Source: Mailhella sp. (GTDB lineage Bacteria; Desulfobacterota; Desulfovibrionia; Desulfovibrionales; Desulfovibrionaceae). From it: a DNA stretch of 5,765 bases. Below are positions 1 through 5,765 of this stretch, in pieces. A model generated the notes under the pieces. The model saw nothing but the letters and a program-made list of their open reading frames with translations. It ran no database searches and was not told where the DNA came from. The DNA is taken from positions 1-5,765 of the forward strand of contig JAFWYI010000059.1 of assembly GCA_017522745.1 (NCBI GenBank). Reading direction: 5' to 3'. The position numbers were made by a program, and so were the translations under genes. Every line of letters begins with the position of its first letter. Within the stretch, counting starts at the first letter, position 1.

Positions 1-11
1 CGTTCGCAATT

Positions 12-64
12 GAGGGGGCTCGGGGGAAATCATTTCCCCCGACGGGGGACGGGGCGGAGCCCCG
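12..64 (-). terminator. Interleaved stem-loops after lon, possible terminator
   Basis: The 77 bases after the lon stop hold no gene. A perfect 11-bp inverted repeat (TCGGGGGAAAT 20-30, ATTTCCCCCGA 32-42) and a second one (CGGGGC 50-55, GCCCCG 59-64) lie next to each other. Neither is followed by a clean U-tract on the coding strand, so intrinsic termination of lon is plausible but not certain. On the plus strand the second hairpin is followed by a T-rich stretch (65-79), so it could also end a convergent transcript from the left, outside the window. Confidence 0.5.
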
Positions 65-77
65 ATTCCTTTCGTTC

Positions 78-2513
78 TTACAGCACGGCTCCACCGAGGT
101 CTTTGGAGAAGGCGCGGGGGGAGCGCAGGGAGTGGATGAGGGAGTCGGAGCATTCGCCGGAGAAGATCTCTTCCTTGCTGGCGAGCAGGGCGAGGGGTAG
201 GACATCGTCTGCGTGGGAGACGAGTCTGATATCGAGCGATTTCACGATCTCTTCGGGCACTTCCTTCAGATCTTTTTCGTTATCGGCCGGAATGAGTACG
301 GTCTTCATGCCGGAGCGGCGGGCGGCGAGGATTTTTTCACGCAGGCCGCCGATGGGCAGGACGCGTCCGCGCAGGGTGATCTCGCCGGTCATGCACACGT
401 CATCGCGCACAGGGATGCCCAGCAGGGCCGACGCGAGGGACGTGGCAAGCGTGATACCGGCCGAGGGACCGTCCTTGGGCACAGCACCTTCGGGCACATG
501 GATATGCAGGTCGATATCCTTGTGGAAGTCCGCGCGCAGGCCGAGGCGGCAGGACAGCGACCGCAGCCACGAGAAAGCGGCATGGGCAGATTCCTTCATC
601 ACCTCGCCGAGCTTGCCCGTGACCTGGACTTTGCCGGTACCGGGCATGACAACGGTCTCGATATAGAGCAGGTCGCCGCCAGCGCCGGTGTAGGCGAGTC
701 CGGCCACGACGCCGGGAAGGGCGCGGGTCTCGCGTTCATCGTGGCGATACTTCTTCACACCGAGGAAGCTGCCGAGGTTCTGGCGCGAGATGGTCACACA
801 GCGGGAGGTATCGCCGCCTTCCACGAGCTGGATGGCGACCTTGCGGCACAGGGCCGCCACTTCACGCTCAAGGTTACGCACGCCGGATTCGCGGGTGTAG
901 GAGCGGATGACTTCCAGCAGGGCATTGTCCGAGAGCTTCATGTTCTCGGGCTTGAGGCCATGCAGTTTCCACTGGCGGGGCAGCAGGAACTGACGCGCGA
1001 TCTGCACCTTCTCACCTTCCAGATAGCTGGAGAGTTCCAGCACTTCCATGCGGTCGAGCAGGGGGGCGGGGATGCCGGACTTCGAGTTCGCAGTGGTGAT
1101 GAAGAACACCTGCGAAAGGTCGTAGTCCATGTCGAGGTAATGATCGTTGAACGTGCTGTTCTGTTCCGGGTCGAGTACTTCCAGCAGGGCGGAAGCAGGA
1201 TCGCCGCGGAAGTCCACGGTCATCTTGTCGATCTCATCGAGGCAGAACAGCGGGTTATTGGTCTTGGCCCGCTTGAGCGCCATGATGATCTTACCGGGGA
1301 GCGCGCCGATGTAGGTGCGGCGATGCCCGCGGATCTCGGCTTCGTCGCGCACGCCGCCAAGGGAGATGCGCACGAAGTCGCGGCCGGTAGCTTCAGCGAT
1401 GGACTTGGCGAGCGAGGTCTTGCCCACGCCGGGAGGACCGACGAGGCAGAGGATGGGACCCTTGAGTGCGCCGGAAAGTTTCTGCACGGCAAGATATTCG
1501 AGGATGCGGGTCTTGGCCTTTTCCAGACCGTAATGACCGCCGTCCAGCACGCCGCGGGCCTTGTCGAGGTCGATATCAATCTCCTTGAGGTCGTTCCACG
1601 GCAGGTCGAGTATCCAGTCCACGTAGTTGCGACCCACCACATATTCGGCCGAGCCGGGCTGCATCTGGCGCAGCTTATGCAGTTCGCGCAGGGCTTTTTC
1701 GCGAGGATCTTCAGGCATGTTCTTGGCCTTGAGGCGTTCCTCAAGTTCCAGCAGCTCGGCCTGGATATCGTCGTGGCCCAGTTCCTTGTGGATGGCCTTG
1801 ATCTTTTCGGTGAGGTAATACTCGCGTTGGTTCTGCTCCATCTGCGCCTTGACGCGGCTCTTCACGGTCTTGTCGATGCGCGAATGGATGAGTTCGCCGC
1901 CCAGATACTGATAGACCTGACGCAGACGTTCTCCCTGATCGAGCGTCTCAAGTATGGACTGCTTGTGCAGATAATCCACCTTGAGTACAGGAGCCACGGC
2001 GTCGGCCAGTGCGCCCGGTTCTTCGATGAGCGCAAAGGCGGCCAGCTGTTCCGGCGTGATGCGGCGATTCTGGCGGGTGGCTTCGGAAAGGGCTTCCTGA
2101 AGAGCTTCCACCACGGCGGGCAGTTCTTCATCTTCAAGGATGGACTCTTCCAACTTGCGGGTGCGCAGTCTGGGGAAAGCGCGGTCGCCAAAGGGAGAGC
2201 TGGCATTGAGCGGCAGCCACGAGGCGCGGTAAAGCCCTTCGCAGACGAGCTTTATCGTTCCGTCCTGCAGGCGCTCCACACGCTGGATGCGGCTGACCAC
2301 GCCAACGGTAAACAGGTCGGAAAGGCCAGGCCGTTCGATGGCGGAATTGGTCTGCGCCACAAGAAAGATGTGCTTGTCGTATTCGGTGACGGAGCTGTTG
2401 ATGGCGTTCACCGAAGCAGAGCGGCCGACATGGAAGGTCATGACGGCACCGGGGAACATCACCACTTCACGCAGGGTGATTATCGGCAGTTCCAGTGTAG
2501 TCTGTTCAGCCAT
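78..2513 (-). CDS. lon: ATP-dependent protease La (LonA)
   Basis: This is a soluble cytoplasmic AAA+ serine protease of 811 residues that degrades misfolded and selected regulatory proteins. The order is an N-terminal substrate-binding LAN domain (about 8-205), a helical region (about 210-310), the AAA+ module (about 320-580) and the protease domain (about 595-780). Visible motifs are Walker A GPPGVGKT (359-366), Walker B LDEID (425-429), a sensor-2 type GVRNLERE (R546), and the Ser-Lys dyad S684 in DGPSAG with K727 in REKILAA. The dyad spacing of 43 matches E. coli Lon (S679/K722). The ATG at 2513 is chosen because GAGG lies five bases upstream and homology begins at the following [15 protein letters not shown] at 2588 would add 25 residues encoded by the terminator stem and has no ribosome binding site. 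The tail after DVLPLAL is about 20 residues longer than in E. coli. Stop is TAA. It lies downstream of clpX behind a candidate terminator, so its expression may be partly independent. Confidence 0.97.
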   Translation of the reverse strand: MAEQTTLELPIITLREVVMFPGAVMTFHVGRSASVNAINSSVTEYDKHIFLVAQTNSAIERPGLSDLFTVGVVSRIQRVERLQDGTIKLVCEGLYRASWLPLNASSPFGDRAFPRLRTRKLEESILEDEELPAVVEALQEALSEATRQNRRITPEQLAAFALIEEPGALADAVAPVLKVDYLHKQSILETLDQGERLRQVYQYLGGELIHSRIDKTVKSRVKAQMEQNQREYYLTEKIKAIHKELGHDDIQAELLELEERLKAKNMPEDPREKALRELHKLRQMQPGSAEYVVGRNYVDWILDLPWNDLKEIDIDLDKARGVLDGGHYGLEKAKTRILEYLAVQKLSGALKGPILCLVGPPGVGKTSLAKSIAEATGRDFVRISLGGVRDEAEIRGHRRTYIGALPGKIIMALKRAKTNNPLFCLDEIDKMTVDFRGDPASALLEVLDPEQNSTFNDHYLDMDYDLSQVFFITTANSKSGIPAPLLDRMEVLELSSYLEGEKVQIARQFLLPRQWKLHGLKPENMKLSDNALLEVIRSYTRESGVRNLEREVAALCRKVAIQLVEGGDTSRCVTISRQNLGSFLGVKKYRHDERETRALPGVVAGLAYTGAGGDLLYIETVVMPGTGKVQVTGKLGEVMKESAHAAFSWLRSLSCRLGLRADFHKDIDLHIHVPEGAVPKDGPSAGITLATSLASALLGIPVRDDVCMTGEITLRGRVLPIGGLREKILAARRSGMKTVLIPADNEKDLKEVPEEIVKSLDIRLVSHADDVLPLALLASKEEIFSGECSDSLIHSLRSPRAFSKDLGGAVL

Positions 2514-2518
2514 AGAAA

Positions 2519-2522
2519 CCTC
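2519..2522 (-). promoter_or_regulatory. Ribosome binding site of lon
   Basis: The coding strand reads GAGG five bases before the ATG at 2513. It decides for this start over the in-frame GTG at 2588. A small GGGA/TCCC inverted repeat (2523-2534) directly abuts it and might modestly affect access. Confidence 0.75.
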
Positions 2523-2540
2523 GGGATAGTTCCCTGATGC

Positions 2541-2587
2541 AAAAATGCGTTCCGCCCCGCATCGCGAAACGAAAGGGACGGAACGCA
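2541..2587 (-). terminator. Intrinsic terminator between clpX and lon
   Basis: The arms at 2546-2558 and 2575-2587 pair over 13 positions in the coding-strand RNA: nine perfect pairs (TGCGTTCCG with CGGAACGCA), one G-U wobble and three GC pairs, with a 16-base loop. Five Ts follow at 2545-2541 on the coding strand. It lies 48 bases after the clpX stop and only 28 bases before the lon ATG, so it must sit in any lon leader transcribed from further upstream. Confidence 0.82.
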
Positions 2588-2597
2588 CATCGAGGGG

Positions 2598-2615
2598 CCG
2601 GGGAGTCTTCCCCGG
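2598..2615 (-). repeat. GC-rich hairpin after clpX
   Basis: CCGGGGA (2598-2604) and TCCCCGG (2609-2615) form a perfect 7-bp stem with a four-base loop, about 20 bases after the clpX stop. On the coding strand it is preceded by five Ts and followed by CCCC, so it lacks the U-tract of a terminator. It may protect the clpPX transcript 3' end or slow polymerase ahead of the next hairpin. Confidence 0.6.
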
Positions 2616-2635
2616 AAAAATGACAGTCGATGCCT

Positions 2636-3862
2636 CTACGCGGCGCTGTGGCCGAGCAGGGGCTTTTCGGTACCTTCGATAACGCCGCGCGTGATGGTGC
2701 AGGTATCCACATCCTTCAGCGTGGGCAGTTCGTACATGATATCCAGCATCACGTTCTCAAGCACGTTGCGAAGGCCGCGGGCACCGGTCTTGTTCTCAAG
2801 GGCCTTTTCGGCCACAGCGCGCAGAGCTTCTTCTTCGAAGTGCAGGGTCACGCCGTCCAGCTCGAACAGCTTCTGATACTGTTTGACTAGCGCGTTCTTG
2901 GGTTCCTTCATGATGCGGAGAAGGTCGTCCACGCCGAGTTCTTCCACGTGGGTGATGACAGGGATACGACCGATGAATTCGGGGATGAGACCGAACTGCA
3001 CGAGGTCGGAAGGTACGAGACGGTCGAGCAGCTCACCGAGGCGATGCTCGGTCTTCTTCTCGATATTGGCGCCGAAGCCCATGGTGGTGCCGCGGGAGCG
3101 GGATTCCACCAGCTTTTCGAGGCCGATGAAGGCACCACCCATGATGAACAGGATGTTCGAGGTATCCATGCGGATGAACTCCTGCTGGGGATGCTTGCGG
3201 CCGCCCTTGGGCGGGATGCTGGCCACAGTGCCTTCGATGATCTTCAGAAGGGCCTGCTGCACACCTTCACCCGAAACGTCGCGGGTGATGGAAGGGCCGT
3301 CGGCCTTGCGGGAGATCTTGTCGATCTCGTCGATATAGATGATGCCCTTGCAGGCTGCATCGAGATCGTAGTCGGCATTCTGGAGGAGCTGGACGAGGAT
3401 GTTTTCCACGTCTTCGCCCACGTAGCCGGCTTCGGTGAGGGTGGTAGCGTCTGCAATGGCGAAGGGCACCTTGAGGATGCGGGCGAGCGTGCGGGCGAGC
3501 AGGGTCTTGCCGCTGCCGGAGGGGCCGAGCAGCAGGATATTGCTCTTTTCCAGTTCGACACCGTCGATGGCGCCGGCATGGAACACGCGCTTATAGTGGT
3601 TATGCACGGCCACGGAGAGGATCTTCTTGGCCGTGTCCTGACCGATGACATAATCATCGAGGCGGGCCTTGATCTCCTGAGGCGTGAGCAGACCGACAGG
3701 AGCTTCACCTTCGGTGAGCTTCTGATCTTCTTCGGCCATGATGGCGGCGCAGGCACCCACGCACATGTCGCAGATGGCCACATCGCCCTGCACCACGAAG
3801 TGCTTGGCGTCGTTGCTGCTCTTACCGCAGAACGAACAGAACATTTCCTGATCTTCGCTCAT
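2636..3862 (-). CDS. clpX: ATP-dependent Clp protease, ATP-binding subunit ClpX
   Basis: This is the hexameric AAA+ unfoldase that recognises substrates and threads them into ClpP; it is 408 residues, close to the usual 400-430. An N-terminal zinc-binding domain has C9-X2-C12 and C31-X2-C34. The AAA+ core has Walker A GPSGSGKT (113-120), the GYVG pore loop (146-149), Walker B IIYIDEID (174-181), the RKH pore-entrance loop (222-224), the arginine finger R299 in GLIPEFIGR and sensor-2 R362 in GARGLR. The ClpP-docking loop reads MGF (261-263) where E. coli has IGF. The ATG at 3862 is chosen because GGAAAG lies four bases upstream and the zinc finger follows at the usual distance; an in-frame TTG at 3877 would overlap clpP and has no better support. 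Only one base separates the clpP stop from this start, which points to cotranscription and translational coupling. The protein ends in SAA and the stop is TAG. Confidence 0.98.
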   Translation of the reverse strand: MSEDQEMFCSFCGKSSNDAKHFVVQGDVAICDMCVGACAAIMAEEDQKLTEGEAPVGLLTPQEIKARLDDYVIGQDTAKKILSVAVHNHYKRVFHAGAIDGVELEKSNILLLGPSGSGKTLLARTLARILKVPFAIADATTLTEAGYVGEDVENILVQLLQNADYDLDAACKGIIYIDEIDKISRKADGPSITRDVSGEGVQQALLKIIEGTVASIPPKGGRKHPQQEFIRMDTSNILFIMGGAFIGLEKLVESRSRGTTMGFGANIEKKTEHRLGELLDRLVPSDLVQFGLIPEFIGRIPVITHVEELGVDDLLRIMKEPKNALVKQYQKLFELDGVTLHFEEEALRAVAEKALENKTGARGLRNVLENVMLDIMYELPTLKDVDTCTITRGVIEGTEKPLLGHSAA

Positions 3863-3863
3863 A

Positions 3864-4469
3864 TTACTTTCCAGCAATGTCCGCCACGTCGCGGCGGGAA
3901 GTGAGGATGCGGTCGATGATGCCGAATTTCACGGCTTCTTCGGGAGACATGAAGTTGTCACGTTCGCAGGCGGCAGCCACGATCTTCTCGCTCTTGCCGG
4001 TGTTCTCGGCGAGGATGGCATTGAGCATCTTCTTGAGGCGCAGGCTTTCCTTCACATGGAGTTCCATGTCCGTTACCTGACCCTGCGTGCCGGAAGATGG
4101 CTGATGGATCATGATGCGGCTGTTGGGCAGGGCATAGCGCATGCCCTTGGCGCCGCCGGCCAGCAGGAAGGCGCCCATGCTGGCGGCCTGACCCATGCAC
4201 ATGGTGGCCACGGGAGGAGCGATGAACTGCATGGTATCGTAGATGGCCATGCCCGCCGTGACGGAACCGCCGGGGCTGTTGATGTACATGTAGATCTCTT
4301 TCTCAGGATCCTGAGATTCGAGGAAGAGGAGCTGGGCGCAGATAAGGGAAGCCGTGGCATCGTTCACTTCGTCGCACAGGAGGACGATGCGATCCTTGAG
4401 CAGACGGGAATAGATATCGTAGGAGCGTTCACCGCGGTCGGTGTTCTCGATAACGAAAGGTATAGTCAT
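3864..4469 (-). CDS. clpP: ATP-dependent Clp protease proteolytic subunit ClpP
   Basis: This is the 201-residue serine peptidase (family S14) that assembles into a tetradecameric chamber and degrades proteins delivered by ClpX and, where present, ClpA. The catalytic triad is complete: S97 in [10 protein letters not shown]122 in MIHQP and D171 in ERDNFMS, with the same numbers as mature E. coli ClpP. The oxyanion-hole glycines are present in INSPGGSV (63-70). The N-terminus [22 protein letters not shown] starts close to the mature end of E. coli ClpP, so no long propeptide is present. After the catalytic His the sequence reads PSSG where many homologues have PLGG or PMGG. The ATG at 4469 follows AAGGAG with a six-base spacer, a strong site. 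It is the first gene of the clpPX pair and is separated from tig by a terminator, so it needs its own promoter or readthrough; no promoter was recognised. Confidence 0.98.
   Translation of the reverse strand: MTIPFVIENTDRGERSYDIYSRLLKDRIVLLCDEVNDATASLICAQLLFLESQDPEKEIYMYINSPGGSVTAGMAIYDTMQFIAPPVATMCMGQAASMGAFLLAGGAKGMRYALPNSRIMIHQPSSGTQGQVTDMELHVKESLRLKKMLNAILAENTGKSEKIVAAACERDNFMSPEEAVKFGIIDRILTSRRDVADIAGK
3867..3872 (-). promoter_or_regulatory. Ribosome binding site of clpX inside the clpP 3' end
   Basis: The coding strand reads GGAAAG four bases before the ATG at 3862, within the last codons of clpP. The clpP TAA and the clpX ATG are separated by a single base, so ribosomes ending on clpP can pass directly to clpX. 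This site decides for the ATG at 3862 over the upstream TTG at 3877. Confidence 0.8.
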
Positions 4470-4475
4470 GGATGA

Positions 4476-4481
4476 CTCCTT
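4476..4481 (-). promoter_or_regulatory. Ribosome binding site of clpP
   Basis: The coding strand reads AAGGAG six bases before the ATG at 4469. This near-perfect Shine-Dalgarno sequence fixes the ClpP start and suggests strong translation. Confidence 0.9.
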
Positions 4482-4488
4482 ATTGGCG

Positions 4489-4509
4489 TGTCCTGTACCT
4501 GACAGGGCA
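4489..4509. repeat. Imperfect inverted repeat in the clpP leader
   Basis: TGTCCTGT (4489-4496) and ACAGGGCA (4502-4509) are inverted copies with one mismatch around a five-base centre. The repeat lies between the tig terminator and the clpP ribosome binding site, where a promoter or operator would be expected. It does not match a CIRCE element or a CtsR box. It could be a regulator site, a small leader hairpin, or chance. Confidence 0.4.
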
Positions 4510-4525
4510 GGCGGCGGACGCTGTT

Positions 4526-4570
4526 AAAAAAGCGTGTTCCCCAACCTGAGCCGAGGAACACGCCTTTTTT
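4526..4570 (-). terminator. Intrinsic terminator after tig, with A/T tracts on both sides
   Basis: The arms GCGTGTTCC (4532-4540) and GGAACACGC (4555-4563) form a perfect 9-bp stem with a 14-base loop. On the coding strand the stem is preceded by six As and followed by six Ts, a classic rho-independent terminator; the plus strand also ends in six Ts, so it could work both ways. It starts about ten bases after the tig stop codon and should reduce readthrough into clpP. Confidence 0.92.
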
Positions 4571-4579
4571 CATAGATAC

Positions 4580-5765
4580 TTATTCAGCGGCGGCTTCGGG
4601 GGCGACCTTCTGGGCCTTTTCGAACATCAGGGCGAGGGCCTTGCTGTTCACCATGCGGTCCTGGATGTCATTCACGGCGCCGTTCTGATACATGGCGTCA
4701 CGCAGCTGGCGGAAGTCCTGCTTGTACTGCTGGGCCATCTGCATGATCTGCATATCCACTTCCTGAGCGGTCACTTCGATCTTTTCGCGGCGGGCGAGGG
4801 CGGCGAGGAACACGAACATGCGGGCGCGTTCTTCGGCCTGCTTGCGGGTCTCTTCGGTCATGTTCTTCAGGCTTTCGTCCACGGCGGTCTTGTCCATGCC
4901 CTGCTGTTCGAGGTAGTCGCGGATCTCAGCTTCGTATTCCATCTGCTGGTTCTTCACGACAGCTTCGGGAAGGGGGAAGTCCTGACCTTCGAGGACGGAA
5001 TCCATGAGCTTCTGCTGGGCGTCGGTGCGGACGCGGTCAGCCTTGGACTGGGCGGCCTGCTGGGCGATCATGCCCTTGAGGGTGTCGAGATCCGGGAAGC
5101 CGAACTTCTTGGCGAATTCTTCGTCCATTTCGGGGAGGATCTCGCGGCTGATCTTGCGGAGCTTCACGCGCAGGTCGACAGTCTTGCCGCGCAGGGATTC
5201 ATCGAGGTGATCTTCAGGGCAGACCATGGAGCCGGTGCCTTCTTCACCAGCCTTGAGGCCGCGGATGATATTGTCGAGTTCGGAAAGTTCCTTGCCTTCC
5301 TTGGGTTCGGAAAGCTGGATGCTGTAGTTTTCCACCTTCATGCCGGGAACGGGCTTGCCGTCCACGTCGCCGTCCACGTCGATGGTGACCACGTCGCCGG
5401 TCTGGGGCAGGCGTTCTTCGGTCACTTCTTCGAGGGTAGCGGTGCTCTTGAGCAGGCGGGTGGTGAAAGCGGCGATCTCTTCTTCAGTGGCTTCGGTGGA
5501 TTCCATTTCCACGGTGAGGGCGGAAAGGTCTTCAGGGAGCTTCACATCGGGAAGAGTTTCGAAGGTGAAGGAGAAGTTGAGGTCCTTGCCGCGAGCGATC
5601 TGTTCGCCTTCGAAGTCGAGGCGGGACATGGGCTTGAGGTCTTCTTCCTTGATGATGTCGGCAACGCGGCGTTCCACCAGGGTTTCAGTAGCGCGGCCGA
5701 TGACTTCTTCGGGGAAGCGCTTTTCAATGACGGAAGCGGGGGCCTTGCCCTTGCGGAAGCCGGGA
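4580..5765 (-). CDS. tig: Trigger factor, N-terminally incomplete at window edge
   Basis: This is the ribosome-bound chaperone that meets nascent chains at the exit tunnel. The frame is open to the window edge; reading it back from 5677 to 5764 gives PGFRKGKAPASVIEKRF, which contains the trigger factor signature GFRxGKxP that contacts ribosomal protein L23. About 41 residues are therefore missing upstream because the window ends, not because the gene is broken. About 394 residues are visible, giving roughly 435 in full, close to the 432 of E. coli. After the ribosome-binding domain come an FKBP-like domain (roughly 5155-5401) and the helical C-terminal chaperone arms (to 4580), rich in Gln, Met and Glu. 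The FKBP domain keeps VTIDVDG and LKAGEEG, but the usual aromatic pocket and the IPGF motif are not recognisable, so prolyl isomerase activity is doubtful. The GTG at 5677 is internal and is not the start. Stop is TAA, followed by a terminator. Confidence 0.97.
   Translation of the reverse strand, partial: PGFRKGKAPASVIEKRFPEEVIGRATETLVERRVADIIKEEDLKPMSRLDFEGEQIARGKDLNFSFTFETLPDVKLPEDLSALTVEMESTEATEEEIAAFTTRLLKSTATLEEVTEERLPQTGDVVTIDVDGDVDGKPVPGMKVENYSIQLSEPKEGKELSELDNIIRGLKAGEEGTGSMVCPEDHLDESLRGKTVDLRVKLRKISREILPEMDEEFAKKFGFPDLDTLKGMIAQQAAQSKADRVRTDAQQKLMDSVLEGQDFPLPEAVVKNQQMEYEAEIRDYLEQQGMDKTAVDESLKNMTEETRKQAEERARMFVFLAALARREKIEVTAQEVDMQIMQMAQQYKQDFRQLRDAMYQNGAVNDIQDRMVNSKALALMFEKAQKVAPEAAAE

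Noticed and set aside
213..2537. A 774-codon open frame on the plus strand opposite lon
   Set aside because: It mirrors the whole lon gene. Its translation has no recognisable domain, its length follows from GC-biased codon use in lon, and lon on the other strand is certain.
2514..2588. N-terminal extension of Lon from a GTG at 2588
   Set aside because: The added 25 residues are encoded by the terminator hairpin, are unlike known Lon N-termini and have no Shine-Dalgarno sequence, whereas the ATG at 2513 has GAGG.
2590..2635. Heat-shock (sigma-32-like) promoter upstream of lon, with CTGTCA and CCCCTCGAT
   Set aside because: The match to CTTGAA and CCCCATNT is poor and it would lie across the GC hairpin; too weak to list.
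3863..3877. ClpX start at an in-frame TTG at 3877
   Set aside because: It would overlap clpP, and the ATG five codons later has a well-placed GGAAAG and the usual distance to the zinc finger.
2948..3904. A 318-codon open frame on the plus strand opposite clpX
   Set aside because: It is an antisense shadow of clpX with a His-, Asp- and Gly-rich translation typical of such shadows, and no ribosome binding site supports it.
4571..4585. A TATCTA box near the tig stop as the -10 element of a clpP promoter
   Set aside because: No -35 element is present at a suitable distance, and the transcript would begin upstream of or within the terminator.
5675..5677. GTG at 5677 as the trigger factor start
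   Set aside because: The frame continues upstream to the window edge and contains the GFRKGKAP ribosome-binding signature, so the GTG is an internal valine.

Overview
The window holds one of the best-conserved bacterial protein quality-control clusters, transcribed entirely on the minus strand in the order tig (trigger factor, 5' end cut by the window edge), clpP, clpX, lon. The same order is known from E. coli and many other proteobacteria. The bases look GC-rich. The proteins are clearly proteobacterial in type, and the overall style (GC-rich intergenic hairpins, a divergent trigger factor, a LonA of about 810 residues) suggests a deltaproteobacterium of the Desulfovibrio/Bilophila kind. 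That taxonomic guess is inference and was not checked against any database.

Layout from right to left, in the direction of transcription. Positions 5765-4580 encode trigger factor; the first ~41 residues lie outside the window. Positions 4579-4470 are a 110-base gap with a strong intrinsic terminator with A/T tracts on both sides, an open 35-codon leader frame running through it, and a short imperfect inverted repeat just before the clpP ribosome binding site. Positions 4469-3864 encode ClpP. One base after its stop codon comes the ClpX start (3862-2636), so clpP and clpX form a tight, probably translationally coupled pair. Positions 2635-2514 are a 122-base gap with a GC-rich hairpin and then a 13-bp stem followed by five Ts on the coding strand, which looks like a second intrinsic terminator. 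Positions 2513-78 encode Lon. Positions 77-1 hold no gene but contain several interleaved inverted repeats that may end the lon transcript.

The genes work together in protein folding and turnover. Trigger factor meets nascent chains at the ribosome exit tunnel. ClpX unfolds tagged or regulatory proteins and feeds them to the ClpP serine-protease chamber. Lon degrades misfolded and selected regulatory proteins with its own fused ATPase and Ser-Lys protease. All visible catalytic and nucleotide-binding residues of ClpP, ClpX and Lon are intact.

No previously undescribed system is visible. The points worth a second look are the terminators on both sides of clpPX, the leader frame that could couple tig translation to clpP, the apparent loss of the FKBP active-site residues in trigger factor, and the complex alternative hairpins after lon. 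No convincing sigma-70 or heat-shock promoter, CIRCE element or CtsR box was found by eye in any gap. There are no tRNA or rRNA genes, mobile elements or CRISPR repeats in the window.
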